A DNA stretch of 64,000 nucleotides from Pseudomonas neuropathica (GCF_015461835.1 NZ_JACOPX010000003.1:350572-414571), one strand, 5' to 3'. Shown: positions 9,447 through 18,107, counted from the stretch's first letter. Program-made: numbers and translations. Notes: generated from the sequence alone by a model not told the origin.

Positions 9447-9667
9447 GTTCGAGTTCCTTTCGCAGGGCATTTTCAAAGACGTACCTTTTAACAACTGAAT
9501 TGATTGCGTGCTATCGCAGGACCGACATAAACGTATTAAAAGCGATTTTTCCTGCACTTTTGTGGCGCTGTTTGCAGTACGCTTGCCCTCGGCAGACGTC
9601 CCGGCAGAGGGCGCGCCGCTCCGTTGCCCTGCGTGTAAACCATCGATCATCTTTCGTGAGGTTTACC

Positions 9668-9994
9668 ATGCGCATCACCTCCCAACTCATCTGCCAGGCT
9701 GCCGACGATCTCAAGGGGTTTGTCGGCCTCAACCGCAAGACCGGTCAATACATCGTGCGTTTCAGCGAAGATTCGTTCGGCATGGACGTGGCGGATGACG
9801 GCATTATTCCTGTGAATGAATTCGTCTGGGCGCCGGCGACGGCGCAGACCATGACCCTTAAACGCGAGTTGATTCAGTTGTTGCTGGATCAGAACATCGA
9901 TGAGCGGATCAACATCACCGAGCCGTTGCGGGTGTATATGAGCAAGGTTGAGGTGCCGGAGATTGTCGCGGTGCGCAGTCTGGTGCGCGGCTGA
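9668..9994 (+). CDS. DUF2025 family protein
   Basis: 108 residues. The central block (FVGLNRKTG, RFSEDSFGMDVADD, then TLKRELIQLLLDQNIDERINI) is strongly reminiscent of P. aeruginosa PA1123, the founding member of DUF2025. The function is unknown. There is no signal or membrane segment, so it should be cytosolic. GTGAGGTTTACC precedes the chosen ATG; an upstream in-frame extension lacks such a site. Confidence 0.8.
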   Translation: MRITSQLICQAADDLKGFVGLNRKTGQYIVRFSEDSFGMDVADDGIIPVNEFVWAPATAQTMTLKRELIQLLLDQNIDERINITEPLRVYMSKVEVPEIVAVRSLVRG

Positions 9995-10015
9995 GATTAT
10001 CTGTGACAGTGCGGG

Positions 10016-10101
10016 CCTCTTCGCGAGCAAGCTCGCTCCCACATTGGATCTGCGTTGATCACAAATCCCCTGTGGGAGCGAGCTTGCTCGCGAAGGCGGC
10101 C
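10016..10101. repeat. REPIN, family A (GTGGGAGCGAGCTTGCTCGCGAA)
   Basis: Two inverted REP arms with the internal palindrome GCGAGCAAGCTCGC, separated by about 30 bp, between convergent genes. Further copies are at 12680, 45127 and 51737. Confidence 0.9.
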
Positions 10102-10119
10102 GAAAGCATGACCCTGCAA

Positions 10120-10425
10120 TTACTGGTTGAACCAATACTCACGCTCAACCCGGCACACCCGCGTATGAAACGCCGAATACCACTGCAAGCGCCCGCGCTC
10201 CTGAATCAGCCGATGCTCAGGGTTCTGTCGCCACGCCAGAATCGCCGCTTCGCTCTGCCAATACGACACCGTAATCCCGACGCCATCCGCGCCGCGAACC
10301 GACTCCACCCCGAGAAAACCCGGCTGTTCACGCACTAATAATTCCATGCGTTCAGCCGCCTCGGCATAGCCGTTGTCACCCTCGGTTCGGGTCGAGGTAA
10401 AAATCACCGCAAAGCAGGACGCCAT
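10120..10425 (-). CDS. Antibiotic biosynthesis monooxygenase (ABM) domain protein
   Basis: 101 residues with a dimeric alpha/beta-barrel pattern (FAVIFTSTRT, then a helix with MELLVREQPGFLGVES, a GVGITVSYWQSEAAI strand and helix, and HTRVCRVEREYW at the end). ABM-domain proteins act on quinones or haem, or are simple stress proteins; the substrate is unknown. Its ATG overlaps the stop codon of the amidotransferase gene by one base (TGATG), so the two are translationally coupled. An ATG six codons upstream is less likely. Confidence 0.75.
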   Translation of the reverse strand: MASCFAVIFTSTRTEGDNGYAEAAERMELLVREQPGFLGVESVRGADGVGITVSYWQSEAAILAWRQNPEHRLIQERGRLQWYSAFHTRVCRVEREYWFNQ

Positions 10426-11129
10426 CAACGCGGCTCCATGCAAGCTTCAACAAACGCGCGCACCAGCGGCGGCATCTGCCCTTTGAGCGCGGCACGTTCC
10501 GGTTGAAACAGCGTCGCGACAAAGAATCGGTGATCGTTGAGTTCAATCGCGCGTAAATCCCCTGACGAATCATGACCGACAGCTTGTAGCCGATCGTTCA
10601 ACAGTTCCTGTTCGAACAGCGGATTCACACCAAAGCGGCAGCGATACCCTTCACTAATCTGCGACGTTTCGTACGCCTTGGCGATCAACGAGTCGGGAAC
10701 CAAGTGAATAGTGTCCACCGCTTCGACCAGCGAACAGGTCAACGGCGTAAGTACCGCGCGTTCAGAGTCGGGCGATGTTTCACCATGTTCCGCATCCACC
10801 CAGCCCAACACGTTGCGGGAAAATTCCAGCACCGCATGCTGAAAACCGCCGCAGGTGCCGAGGAACGGGCGCTGCTGTTCGCGGGCAAAACGGATTGCTC
10901 GCAGTGCGCCGTCTTCGCTTTTGTAGGGGCTGGCCGGCACGCACCAGAAACCGTCGAAATCGCCGAGTGGTGTATCGGCGTGGATCTGCTCGGTGGCCAG
11001 CCATTCGAATTGCACGTTGCGATTGAGGTGTTCGGCGACCAGGCCGAGGGCGACGGGAATGGCTTGGTGGGCGGTGACTTGCGGGTCGTAATCGCCAATC
11101 AGGGCGATACGAATGGCGCTGTTTTCCAT
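10425..11129 (-). CDS. Class I glutamine amidotransferase-like protein (CTP synthase C-terminal region-related)
   Basis: 234 residues. It begins with a DYDPQVTAHQAIP stretch and has the nucleophile elbow GTCGGFQH near residues 97-104, as in class I GATases. Later parts (GVNPLFEQELL, VATLFQPER) match the CTP synthase C-terminal relatives that stand alone without a synthase domain. The histidine normally found in the GxHPE motif appears as FQPE, so the catalytic triad may be incomplete. It forms a two-gene operon with the ABM gene and is divergent from a LysR gene. Confidence 0.7.
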   Translation of the reverse strand: MENSAIRIALIGDYDPQVTAHQAIPVALGLVAEHLNRNVQFEWLATEQIHADTPLGDFDGFWCVPASPYKSEDGALRAIRFAREQQRPFLGTCGGFQHAVLEFSRNVLGWVDAEHGETSPDSERAVLTPLTCSLVEAVDTIHLVPDSLIAKAYETSQISEGYRCRFGVNPLFEQELLNDRLQAVGHDSSGDLRAIELNDHRFFVATLFQPERAALKGQMPPLVRAFVEACMEPR

Positions 11130-11207
11130 GGGGGTTCCCTGCGCTTGTTGATTGATGGCACTCACTATAGATTGGCGTTCACGCACTCAACATTGGCGTT
11201 TGCCCAA

Positions 11208-12086
11208 GTGATCAATGCAGCCACGCACTATCAGCTCGACTACCCCGACCTCGCCCTGATTCTCGCCTTGGTGCGTGGCGGCTCTCTGGCCCGGGCTTCG
11301 CAGCTGTTGAAGGTCGATGTGTCGACGGTATTCCGCGCCGTGCGCCGTCTCGAAGCCGCACTCGGCCAGCAATTGTTCGAAAAAAGCCGTGCCGGTTACC
11401 TGCCGACGAACCTCGCGCAGACGCTGGCCGAGCAAGCTGAACGCGCCGAACAGGCATTGGAAGCCGCACGTATCGGCGTGGACCAGGGCGGCGAAGTGGT
11501 CAGCGGCACGGTGCGTCTGACCTGCACCGATTCGGTGTTGCAGGGTTTGCTGCTGCCGGCGCTGGCGCAGTTCATGCCCAATTATCCGGCGTTGGCCATC
11601 GAACTGAGCACCTCCAACGACTTCGCCAACCTCAGTCGCCGTGATGCCGACATTGCTCTGCGCCTGACGCGGACACCGCCCGAGCATCTGGTCGGACGGC
11701 AGTTGGGGAAGATTTCCTACCGGGTCTGCGCCAGTTCGCGCTATCTGCAAAATGTCGATGCTTCGGATCTGACGGCGTTGACCTGGATCGCCCCGGATGA
11801 CTTTTTGCCCGATCATCCGACTGTCGCCTGGCGTCGTCAGCATCTACCCGGTGTCACCCCGGGCTATCGCTGCAACAGCATGTTGTCAGTCACGGAGCTG
11901 GTTCGCGCAGGCCTCGGTGTGGCGGCATTACCGGACTTCCTCATCACCGAGGGGGTGCAGGCGTTGAGCGAGCCGCTGCACGGTTACGACACCGCGTTAT
12001 GGCTGCTGACGCGCCCGGATTGCCGGGCGTTGCGCTCGGTGGTGACGTTGTTCGATGAACTTGGGCGTGCGCTGCGTTTGCCGTGA
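11208..12086 (+). CDS. LysR family transcriptional regulator
   Basis: 292 residues from the GTG at 11208. The HTH is at about residues 15-40 (GGSLARASQLLKVDVSTVFR) and is followed by a standard effector domain. The start is uncertain: no clear ribosome site precedes the GTG, and an in-frame TTG lies five codons upstream. It is divergent from the amidotransferase/ABM pair, which it probably controls. Its stop codon abuts that of the convergent DUF1003 gene with no gap. Confidence 0.8.
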   Translation: MINAATHYQLDYPDLALILALVRGGSLARASQLLKVDVSTVFRAVRRLEAALGQQLFEKSRAGYLPTNLAQTLAEQAERAEQALEAARIGVDQGGEVVSGTVRLTCTDSVLQGLLLPALAQFMPNYPALAIELSTSNDFANLSRRDADIALRLTRTPPEHLVGRQLGKISYRVCASSRYLQNVDASDLTALTWIAPDDFLPDHPTVAWRRQHLPGVTPGYRCNSMLSVTELVRAGLGVAALPDFLITEGVQALSEPLHGYDTALWLLTRPDCRALRSVVTLFDELGRALRLP

Positions 12087-12620
12087 TCAGCGCTGCGGGT
12101 TCTGGCGCATATGATCGTGCAGCTCGCTGGTCAGGCTGGCGATGCGTTCGGTGAGGTTTTTGGTCATTTCGGTGAGACGGGTGTTCTGCTCCAGCAGCTC
12201 AAGCAGTTGCGCGGTGTTCTTCGCCGCTTGGGCCTGACGCTCGGTATTGGCCTGTGCCAGCGCTTCACGGTGTAGCGCATCGGCATCGGCTTGTGCCTTG
12301 TCGCGGGCGGCCTGACGGGTTTGTGCCAGCAGAATCAGCGGTGCGGCATAGGCGGCCTGGAGGCTGAAGGCGAGGTTGAGCAGGATGAACGGGTAAACGT
12401 CGAATTGCGTCACGCCCGACACGTTGAGGCCGATCCACACCGCGACGATCACGGTTTGCGCACCGAGAAACAGCGGCGTGCCGAAGAACCGCGCGAATGC
12501 CTCGGCGCGCAGCGCAAACTTGTCGTTGCCGAAGGTGGTGTTGAGGTGGGCGTGGGGGCGGTGGAAGCGCAGGTGATCGACGGGGACTGCTTCAGGTGCT
12601 GCGGTTTTCTCAGTGGTCAT
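12087..12620 (-). CDS. DUF1003 membrane protein
   Basis: 177 residues. Two membrane helices near 50-100 (LFLGAQTVIVAVWIGLNV and FILLNLAFSLQAAYAAPLIL) are followed by a Gln/Ala/Glu/Leu-rich coiled coil to the C-terminus. The two-helix block with the RFFGTP lead-in is characteristic of DUF1003. Function is unknown. The end converges exactly on the LysR gene. Confidence 0.8.
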   Translation of the reverse strand: MTTEKTAAPEAVPVDHLRFHRPHAHLNTTFGNDKFALRAEAFARFFGTPLFLGAQTVIVAVWIGLNVSGVTQFDVYPFILLNLAFSLQAAYAAPLILLAQTRQAARDKAQADADALHREALAQANTERQAQAAKNTAQLLELLEQNTRLTEMTKNLTERIASLTSELHDHMRQNPQR

Positions 12621-12679
12621 GGTGAACTCGGCAGGGCGTGGGACGTGCAGTCACTATAGCCCTGCGTTGTGGCGACCGG

Positions 12680-12778
12680 CCCCTTCGCGAGCAAGCTCGC
12701 TCCCACAGGTATTCGGGGTGTTCACAAACATTGTGATCGAATGGGTCCCTGTGGGAGCGAGCTTGCTCGCGAAGGCCG
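12680..12778. repeat. REPIN, family A
   Basis: Two inverted copies of CTTCGCGAGCAAGCTCGCTC with a loop of about 40 bp, between the DUF1003 start and the end of the PAS-MCP gene. Confidence 0.9.
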
Positions 12779-12807
12779 CGACGCGGTCTGGCTGCCTTGC
12801 ACAAGGC

Positions 12808-14127
12808 TTAACCCGGCACCCGCTCATTGGCAAACATGCTCACCGCATCCACCGCCTCACTGGCACCATCACGAATCTGCAGAATCACCGTCCCCGCCTG
12901 ATTCGCCAATTCGACCCCTTCAGCCGCGCGACCCCGGGTGCCTTCCATGCTCTTGATGGCCTGACGGGTCTCGTTCTGGATCAGCCCGATCATGCTGGAA
13001 ATTTCCGCCGTCGAGCCGCTGGTTCGAGCCGCCAGTTGTCTCACTTCATCGGCCACCACAGCAAATCCGCGACCCTGCTCACCGGCGCGCGCGGCTTCAA
13101 TCGCGGCGTTGAGCGCCAGCAGGTTGGTCTGGTCGGCAATCGCGCGGATGGTATTAACGATGGCGGTGATCTGCTCGGAGCGTTCGCCCAGTTGGGCAAT
13201 CAGCGTTGAAGATTGCGCAATGTCTTCGGCGATTTCGCGCATTTCGCTGGCGGCTTGCTGGATCACCTGCGTACCTTGCTCGGCGACTTTTCGCGTCGCT
13301 ACCGAGATGTGATAGGCCGCGCTGGCACTGCGTGCATCCTGTTCGTGTTGCTCCACGCGCGCGGTCACATCGGAGGCGAACTTCACCACTTTGCACAAGC
13401 GCCCGGCAGCGTCGTAGACCGGGTTGTAATTGGCTTCGAGCCACACGGTTTGCCCGCGTTTGTCCACGCGCTCGAACTGCCCCTGGAAAAGCTCGCCCTG
13501 GTTCAAACGCCGCCAGAAATCCTCATAAGCGCTGCTGTTGACCAGTGCCGGCGTGCAGAACAAACGGTGATGTTTACCTTTCAGCTCGGCGAGGGTGTAA
13601 CCCATGCGCGTCAGAAAATTCTGATTGGCCGTAAGAATGCTGCCGTCGAGGTTGAACTCGATCACTGCCATCGCCCGGTCAATCGCCTGCAACTTGGCGT
13701 TGGCCTCACTTTCCTGCTGCACTTTGGCGGTCACGTCCATGGCGTACTTGACCACTTTCACCACCCGCCCCGAAGCATCCTTGATCGGGTTGTAGCTGGC
13801 TTCCAGCCAGATCGGCTGGCCCTTGCCGTCGACCCGTTCAAACGTACCGGACTGAAACTGGCCGTTTTTCAGGCGTGACCATAACTCAGTGTATTGAGCA
13901 CTACGGCCGAACTCTGGTGTGCAAAAGCGCCGGTGCGGTTGGCCGATCGCTTGTTCGGCGGTGTAACCCATGGTTTTGAGAAAGTTGTCATTGGCGCGCA
14001 GCACCACGCCATCCAGGTCGAACTCGATCACCGCCATCGAGCGATTGATCGCATCGAGCAGGCCGGCTTGTTCGGTGAGGGTGCGCTGAAGATCGTCGAC
14101 GACGGCTTTGTGGCGTTTGAAGAACAT
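12808..14127 (-). CDS. BdlA-like soluble chemoreceptor, PAS-PAS-MCP
   Basis: 439 residues without a membrane helix. Two similar PAS domains (about 22-135 and 145-257; each has a MAVIEF opening and an LEA-YNP ending) are followed by an MCP signalling domain with the tip [18 protein letters not shown]. This matches the layout and size of P. aeruginosa BdlA, which controls biofilm dispersal in response to c-di-GMP and nutrients. Assignment is by architecture; orthology is not proven, because several PAS-PAS-MCP paralogues exist in the genus. A diguanylate cyclase gene lies directly upstream in the same direction. Confidence 0.78.
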   Translation of the reverse strand: MFFKRHKAVVDDLQRTLTEQAGLLDAINRSMAVIEFDLDGVVLRANDNFLKTMGYTAEQAIGQPHRRFCTPEFGRSAQYTELWSRLKNGQFQSGTFERVDGKGQPIWLEASYNPIKDASGRVVKVVKYAMDVTAKVQQESEANAKLQAIDRAMAVIEFNLDGSILTANQNFLTRMGYTLAELKGKHHRLFCTPALVNSSAYEDFWRRLNQGELFQGQFERVDKRGQTVWLEANYNPVYDAAGRLCKVVKFASDVTARVEQHEQDARSASAAYHISVATRKVAEQGTQVIQQAASEMREIAEDIAQSSTLIAQLGERSEQITAIVNTIRAIADQTNLLALNAAIEAARAGEQGRGFAVVADEVRQLAARTSGSTAEISSMIGLIQNETRQAIKSMEGTRGRAAEGVELANQAGTVILQIRDGASEAVDAVSMFANERVPG

Positions 14128-14254
14128 GCTCGCAGTACTCTGGAAGTGGGGAGATCGAGGATTCAGTCCCTATTTCCGCGCCGGCAGACCGAATGCGCGG
14201 ACGGCATTCGGCAATGACTGCTCAATGCCAGCATTCCATAGCTGGCAGATGGCT

Positions 14255-14314
14255 ACTTATACAAAACTTCATAAAGTTGTACAAGAAAGTAATTATTTGT
14301 AATTTTGTATAACT
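14255..14314. promoter_or_regulatory. Three copies of an AGTTRTACAA-like motif upstream of the BdlA-like gene
   Basis: Copies are ACTTATACAAAACTT (14255-14269), AGTTGTACAAGAAAGT (14275-14290) and, inverted, the complement of GTAATTTTGTATAACT (14299-14314). They lie at about 20-bp steps in AT-rich DNA between the cyclase stop codon and the BdlA-like start. Probably operators or promoter elements; the binding protein is unknown. Confidence 0.45.
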
Positions 14315-14316
14315 TT

Positions 14317-15405
14317 TTAGGCGCTGGCGTTGTCTGTCGCGGCCCGGCTCAAGGCCACGCTGATGGTATTGCGACCTGTGTGTTTAGCGGTGTAGAGCGC
14401 TTTGTCGGCATCGTCCAGCCAGTCCAGTGCATCCTTGTACAAGGGTTGATAGCGCGCCAAACCGATACTCAGACTCACTCGCAACTCTGGCACCTGCGGA
14501 TGACGATACTGCTGCAGAGACTCACGCAGTTGCTCCATCAAGGCTTCGGCCTTGTGCAGCGGCAGTGTCGGCAGTATCACGCAGAACTCGTCACCGCCAT
14601 AGCGTCCGGCCAATTCGTACTGGTCCAGCAGCCGTTTGAGCTCCTGACTCAATTGCTGAAGCACTTCATCGCCGACGATGTGCCCGAAGCTGTCGTTGAT
14701 CTCCTTGAAACGGTCGATGTCGATCAACGCCAGCGTGGCTTGGCTGTTGTGTTGGCGGCATTGCTGAAATTTCAGGTGCAGCAGGTCTTTCCAGGCCCCG
14801 TGGTTGAGCAGGCCGGTGAGACTGTCGGTGCGGCTCAGGGCACTCAGTGCGCGTTTGTGTTGGGAGAGTTTGATCGCCAGGTGATAACAGACCATGCCCA
14901 GCGCCAGCGGATAAAGAGTAAGCATCGGCAGGCAGGCCCAGACTTGCGTTTGGGTCATCGTCAGGCTGAATTGGACACCGAAAATCGCCCAGCCCAGCAG
15001 TACACCGGCGAGTTGCGCGAGGACGCCGAACACGAACAGACGTTGGCCGCCGGCGGCAACGTTGTTCATGGTCATCATCGACAGGATGGTCACGGTGGTC
15101 AGCGGGTTGAACTGAAAGCACGCCGCCCAAAAACCGCCGAACATCGAGTCGTATAACAAATTGCGGCGTTCAGCCTGATACGGGAACGCCGAGCGCGTGG
15201 AGATCTGGTAAGCCAAGTGCGGCCAGGCGAAACCGTTAAACAACAACAGCGCCCACAGCCAGTCGGGCATGTTCAGCGGATACAGCGCCGCAGCGACGCT
15301 GAAGAATCCCACGCCCAGACCAATGGCTCTGGGCAGATAAATACGTCTGGCGAATGACAAGCCTTTGCCGCGTTGGTTTTCCATGATGCCCTGCGCGAAA
15401 TTCAT
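14317..15405 (-). CDS. Diguanylate cyclase with MASE2 membrane sensor
   Basis: 362 residues. The N-terminal half has about five membrane helices with the MASE2 pattern (ARRIYLPRAIGLGVG start, AWPHLAYQ), followed by a GGDEF domain with the active-site motif RYGGDEF (GGDEF at 270-274). It should make c-di-GMP from two GTP at the inner membrane. The position of the inhibitory RxxD site reads DQYE, so product inhibition may be lost. The start could instead be the ATG at 15384, which has a better ribosome site (GCAGGGCATC). The BdlA-like gene follows on the same strand after 189 bp. Confidence 0.87.
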   Translation of the reverse strand: MNFAQGIMENQRGKGLSFARRIYLPRAIGLGVGFFSVAAALYPLNMPDWLWALLLFNGFAWPHLAYQISTRSAFPYQAERRNLLYDSMFGGFWAACFQFNPLTTVTILSMMTMNNVAAGGQRLFVFGVLAQLAGVLLGWAIFGVQFSLTMTQTQVWACLPMLTLYPLALGMVCYHLAIKLSQHKRALSALSRTDSLTGLLNHGAWKDLLHLKFQQCRQHNSQATLALIDIDRFKEINDSFGHIVGDEVLQQLSQELKRLLDQYELAGRYGGDEFCVILPTLPLHKAEALMEQLRESLQQYRHPQVPELRVSLSIGLARYQPLYKDALDWLDDADKALYTAKHTGRNTISVALSRAATDNASA

Positions 15406-15540
15406 CCTGAAATACTTTGCAGTATTTTCTCAGGCTAACCGTTCGTCGGTCGATTGTCGGACATTGTCATTTATTCCAACGGGAATAATCAGTGTCCTTC
15501 CGAGCCATTTAGTCGATGGTTCGCGCAGGAGAGGGGCGAT

Positions 15541-16149
15541 TTAGAGCTGATAGTGGGCCAGAAACATTTCCAGCGCCGATTCGGCGACGGTGTTTTGCAT
15601 ATCGATATCAAGAGCGGCGCGGCCCATCGACATCTGTGGCCAGAAGGCAAAGGTCTTGAGCAAGCCTTGCACCTGGTGCGCGGCGAACTCCGGATCGACC
15701 GGCTTCAGTCGGCCATCGGCCTGTGCGGCGCGAATCCAAACAGTCAGACCTTCCTCACGTTCACCCATACGCTCGACCATGTTCTGCGCACGCTCCGGCG
15801 AATGGATCGTGGCGGCAATCGCCACGCGTGCCAGGGTCAGGAAATTCTCGTCGGCCATCAACTGCACCTTGGCCTGCAGCATCTTCAGTAACTGCTCACG
15901 CAACGGCTGATCGCGGTTGTAGGTCACCGATTGCTCAGCGCTGATTCGTGCCCACAACTGGTTGAGAATTTCGGCGAACAGCTCTTCTTTGCTGGGGAAG
16001 TGGTTATACACCGTACGTTTCGACACACCGGCCGTGGCGGCAATCTTGTCCATGCTGGTGATCTCGAAACCGTTGGCACGGAATTCGGTAATCGCCGCTT
16101 GAATAATGGCTTCGCGTTTACGGTCGGTGAGGCGTTGTGGAGCTGTCAT
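15541..16149 (-). CDS. TetR/AcrR family transcriptional regulator
   Basis: 202 residues. The N-terminal HTH (about 12-58) contains FRANGFEITSMDKIAATAGV and SKRTVYNHFPSKEELF, typical of TetR. The C-terminal ligand domain is helical and resembles the TetR_C group with RERLTxWI-like segments. It is divergent from the metallo-hydrolase at 16367, with an inverted operator candidate between them, so it probably represses both. The start at MTAPQRLTDRKR is chosen; an ATG 18 codons upstream gives an atypical extension. Confidence 0.87.
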   Translation of the reverse strand: MTAPQRLTDRKREAIIQAAITEFRANGFEITSMDKIAATAGVSKRTVYNHFPSKEELFAEILNQLWARISAEQSVTYNRDQPLREQLLKMLQAKVQLMADENFLTLARVAIAATIHSPERAQNMVERMGEREEGLTVWIRAAQADGRLKPVDPEFAAHQVQGLLKTFAFWPQMSMGRAALDIDMQNTVAESALEMFLAHYQL

Positions 16150-16177
16150 AAGTACGCTTCGGCAGTGAAAGGGTGAA

Positions 16178-16244
16178 ATTACACTTGGCAGTTTACTTGT
16201 CATCCGCTTTGATGCAACCTAGAAACTACACCGCCCAGTGTAAT
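16178..16244. promoter_or_regulatory. Candidate TetR operator pair
   Basis: ATTACACTTGGCA at 16178-16190 and its near-inverse CGCCCAGTGTAAT at 16232-16244, in the divergent region between the TetR and MBL genes. Seen directly as an inverted repeat; binding is inferred. Confidence 0.5.
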
Positions 16245-16326
16245 GTTGCGTTAATCCTCGCAATCTAAAAAACAGACAGTTCGGCCTATGCGTGCAGCTT
16301 TGGCCATTTATCGTCCCAACCGTGGA

Positions 16327-16352
16327 GAAACCGCGAATTGCGCGGTTTTTCT
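16327..16352 (+). terminator. Terminator-like hairpin in the leader of the MBL gene
   Basis: GAAACCGCG-AATT-GCGCGGTTTTTC forms a tight GC stem with a T tract only 15 bp before the ATG, in the direction of the gene. It may act as an attenuator, or end a short upstream RNA. Confidence 0.5.
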
Positions 16353-16366
16353 GGAGTCATTCAGTC

Positions 16367-17422
16367 ATGGCCAATCCAGTTTCGATCCCGGATAACACAT
16401 CCACGCCTGAAGCCTCGCGGCAGCATCAGGGGCTGTTTCGCAATCACGCACCCGTGCAACGCGAAGGCCTGCGCAAAATGCTGCGGATCATGTGGAACAT
16501 GATTTTCCACAAACCGCGCAATACCCGGCCCGCAGCGCCAATCCCGGTGCAAGCGTTGACCCGGGAAGAGCTGTTGGCGGCGCCCAACCACAGCGTCTAT
16601 CGCCTCGGCCATTCGACCCTGCTGCTGAAGCTGCGCGACAAATTCTTTATCACCGACCCAGTCTTCGCCGAGCGCGCCTCGCCGGTGCAATGGGCCGGGC
16701 CGAAACGCTTCCACCAGCCACCAATCAGCATCGATCAGTTGCCGCCGATCGAAGCGGTGATTCTGTCGCACAACCACTACGACCACCTCGATTATCAGGC
16801 CGTGCTCAGACTGGCCGCCAAGACCAACCTGTTCCTCACGCCACTGGGCGTCGGCGACACGCTGATCAAATGGGGTATCGATGCCAGCAAGGTCCGCCAG
16901 TACGATTGGTGGCAGGGCGCCGAGATTGCCGGCATCCGCTTCGTTGCTACACCGTCGCAGCATTTTTCCGGCCGTGGCCTGTTCGATGGCAACAGCTCCC
17001 TGTGGGCGTCCTGGGTGATGATCGACGGCGCCACGCGGATCTTCTTCAGCGGCGACAGCGGCTACTTCGACGGCTTCAAACGCATCGGCGAACAATACGG
17101 CCCGTTCGACCTGACCCTGATGGAAACCGGCGCCTACAACGTCGAATGGCCGCATGTGCACATGCAGCCCGAAGAAACCTTGCAAGCGCACATTGACCTC
17201 AAGGGCCGCTGGCTCTTCCCGATCCACAACGGCACCTTCGACCTCGCGATGCACGCCTGGCACGAACCGTTTGACCGGATCCTGGCACTGGCGTGGGAGC
17301 GCAGTGTTTCCATTACCACGCCGCAGATGGGCGAGGCGTTTAACATTGCTCAACCGCAACGCGGGGAGGCGTGGTGGTTGGCGGTTGAAGGGGAGAGTGA
17401 GGGGGTGGTGCAGAGCGCCTGA
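16367..17422 (+). CDS. Metallo-beta-lactamase fold hydrolase (NAPE-PLD/UlaG-like)
   Basis: 351 residues. The metal-binding motif SHNHYDH is at 134-140, with further ligands H199, D230 (FFSGDSGY) and H287 (FPIHNGTFD). This arrangement matches the MBL subgroup that includes N-acyl-phosphatidylethanolamine phospholipase D-like and L-ascorbate lactonase-like enzymes; the true substrate is unknown. No signal peptide is visible. The ATG follows CTGGAGTCATTCAGTC. It is divergent from a TetR gene that probably controls it. Confidence 0.82.
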   Translation: MANPVSIPDNTSTPEASRQHQGLFRNHAPVQREGLRKMLRIMWNMIFHKPRNTRPAAPIPVQALTREELLAAPNHSVYRLGHSTLLLKLRDKFFITDPVFAERASPVQWAGPKRFHQPPISIDQLPPIEAVILSHNHYDHLDYQAVLRLAAKTNLFLTPLGVGDTLIKWGIDASKVRQYDWWQGAEIAGIRFVATPSQHFSGRGLFDGNSSLWASWVMIDGATRIFFSGDSGYFDGFKRIGEQYGPFDLTLMETGAYNVEWPHVHMQPEETLQAHIDLKGRWLFPIHNGTFDLAMHAWHEPFDRILALAWERSVSITTPQMGEAFNIAQPQRGEAWWLAVEGESEGVVQSA

Positions 17423-17443
17423 TGAGTTGGAAACGGTTCGCGT

Positions 17444-17725
17444 CTAAGGGGGCGAACCGGTTGCTCCAGAACCAAGCCCTGAAATCTTGATGTTGTAATT
17501 GGCCATCGTAGTAACGGGTACCTCCCGGAATTTTCTACGAAGGATTTGCTGGAGATTCTCCAGAGATATTCCCAGTCTTTGTGCGGCTTCAGATTCGCTT
17601 ATGTCGGTGGACTCGATGAGCGAGATCAATTTTGTCGCGTACTCGGACTTGATCAGCATCTCGCCTGCATGCTCAAGCCCTAAATCTTTATAAACATTGC
17701 CTGTGCTTTCTTCGATTTCGCTCAT
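17444..17725 (-). CDS. Small HTH protein, HigA/XRE antitoxin-like
   Basis: 93 residues. A helical N-terminus (DLGLEHAGEMLIKSEYATKL) leads into an XRE-type HTH (ESEAAQRLGISLENLQQILR, about 50-70), the arrangement of HTH_37/HigA2-type proteins that usually follow a RelE/HigB toxin. No toxin gene is present. The gene directly upstream, 10 bp away, is another HTH protein. AAGGATAAAAAC precedes the ATG. Confidence 0.72.
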   Translation of the reverse strand: MSEIEESTGNVYKDLGLEHAGEMLIKSEYATKLISLIESTDISESEAAQRLGISLENLQQILRRKFREVPVTTMANYNIKISGLGSGATGSPP

Positions 17726-17735
17726 GTTTTTATCC

Positions 17736-18053
17736 TTACTCAGCCATCGCAAAATCCCCACGCCCCACCGCTTCCGACGAAACGCCCTGAGAACTCGCAC
17801 TACGCCCCGGCGCAAATCCGGGAAAGAACACCAACCCCTGCGCCTCAAACCGGTAAGCCAACGCCAGCCGAGCCGCATCCGCGACATCCTGCTGTGCTTC
17901 AAAGCGTTGGATGTCTTCCACAGAAACCTCAGCTTCCCGCGATAGCTGTTCCACGCTCCAGCCCAGCATCGCTCGGGCCTGGACGCAGTGCGTCGGGGTG
18001 AACTGGAAAAGGGCAATGCGTTCGAGGATGTGGTTCATCGCAAGAGAGGCCAT
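17736..18053 (-). CDS. Small HTH (XRE-like) regulator
   Basis: 105 residues. The central helices CVQARAMLGWSVEQLSREAE and VSVEDIQRFEAQQ look like an XRE HTH, followed by RLALAYRFEAQGLVFFPGF, a common ending in short chromosomal XRE regulators of pseudomonads. It is the first gene of a two-gene unit and has a 16-bp LexA-type palindrome just upstream. Start codon choices at 18053 or 18038 are both possible. Confidence 0.65.
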   Translation of the reverse strand: MASLAMNHILERIALFQFTPTHCVQARAMLGWSVEQLSREAEVSVEDIQRFEAQQDVADAARLALAYRFEAQGLVFFPGFAPGRSASSQGVSSEAVGRGDFAMAE

Positions 18054-18091
18054 GGTGTGCTCCGGGCTCAAGAGTGCTGATTGAAAGTGTA

Positions 18092-18107
18092 CTGTGTTTT
18101 TGTACAG
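18092..18107 (-). promoter_or_regulatory. LexA-like SOS box before the HTH pair
   Basis: On the minus strand the sequence reads CTGT-ACAAAAAC-ACAG, an exact fit to the LexA consensus CTGT-N8-ACAG, 39 bp upstream of the chosen start. The palindrome could equally be an autoregulatory operator of the XRE protein. Confidence 0.5.

Noticed and set aside
17444..18053. Complete toxin-antitoxin pair
   Set aside because: Both products look like HTH proteins; no RelE/HigB-type toxin is encoded beside them.
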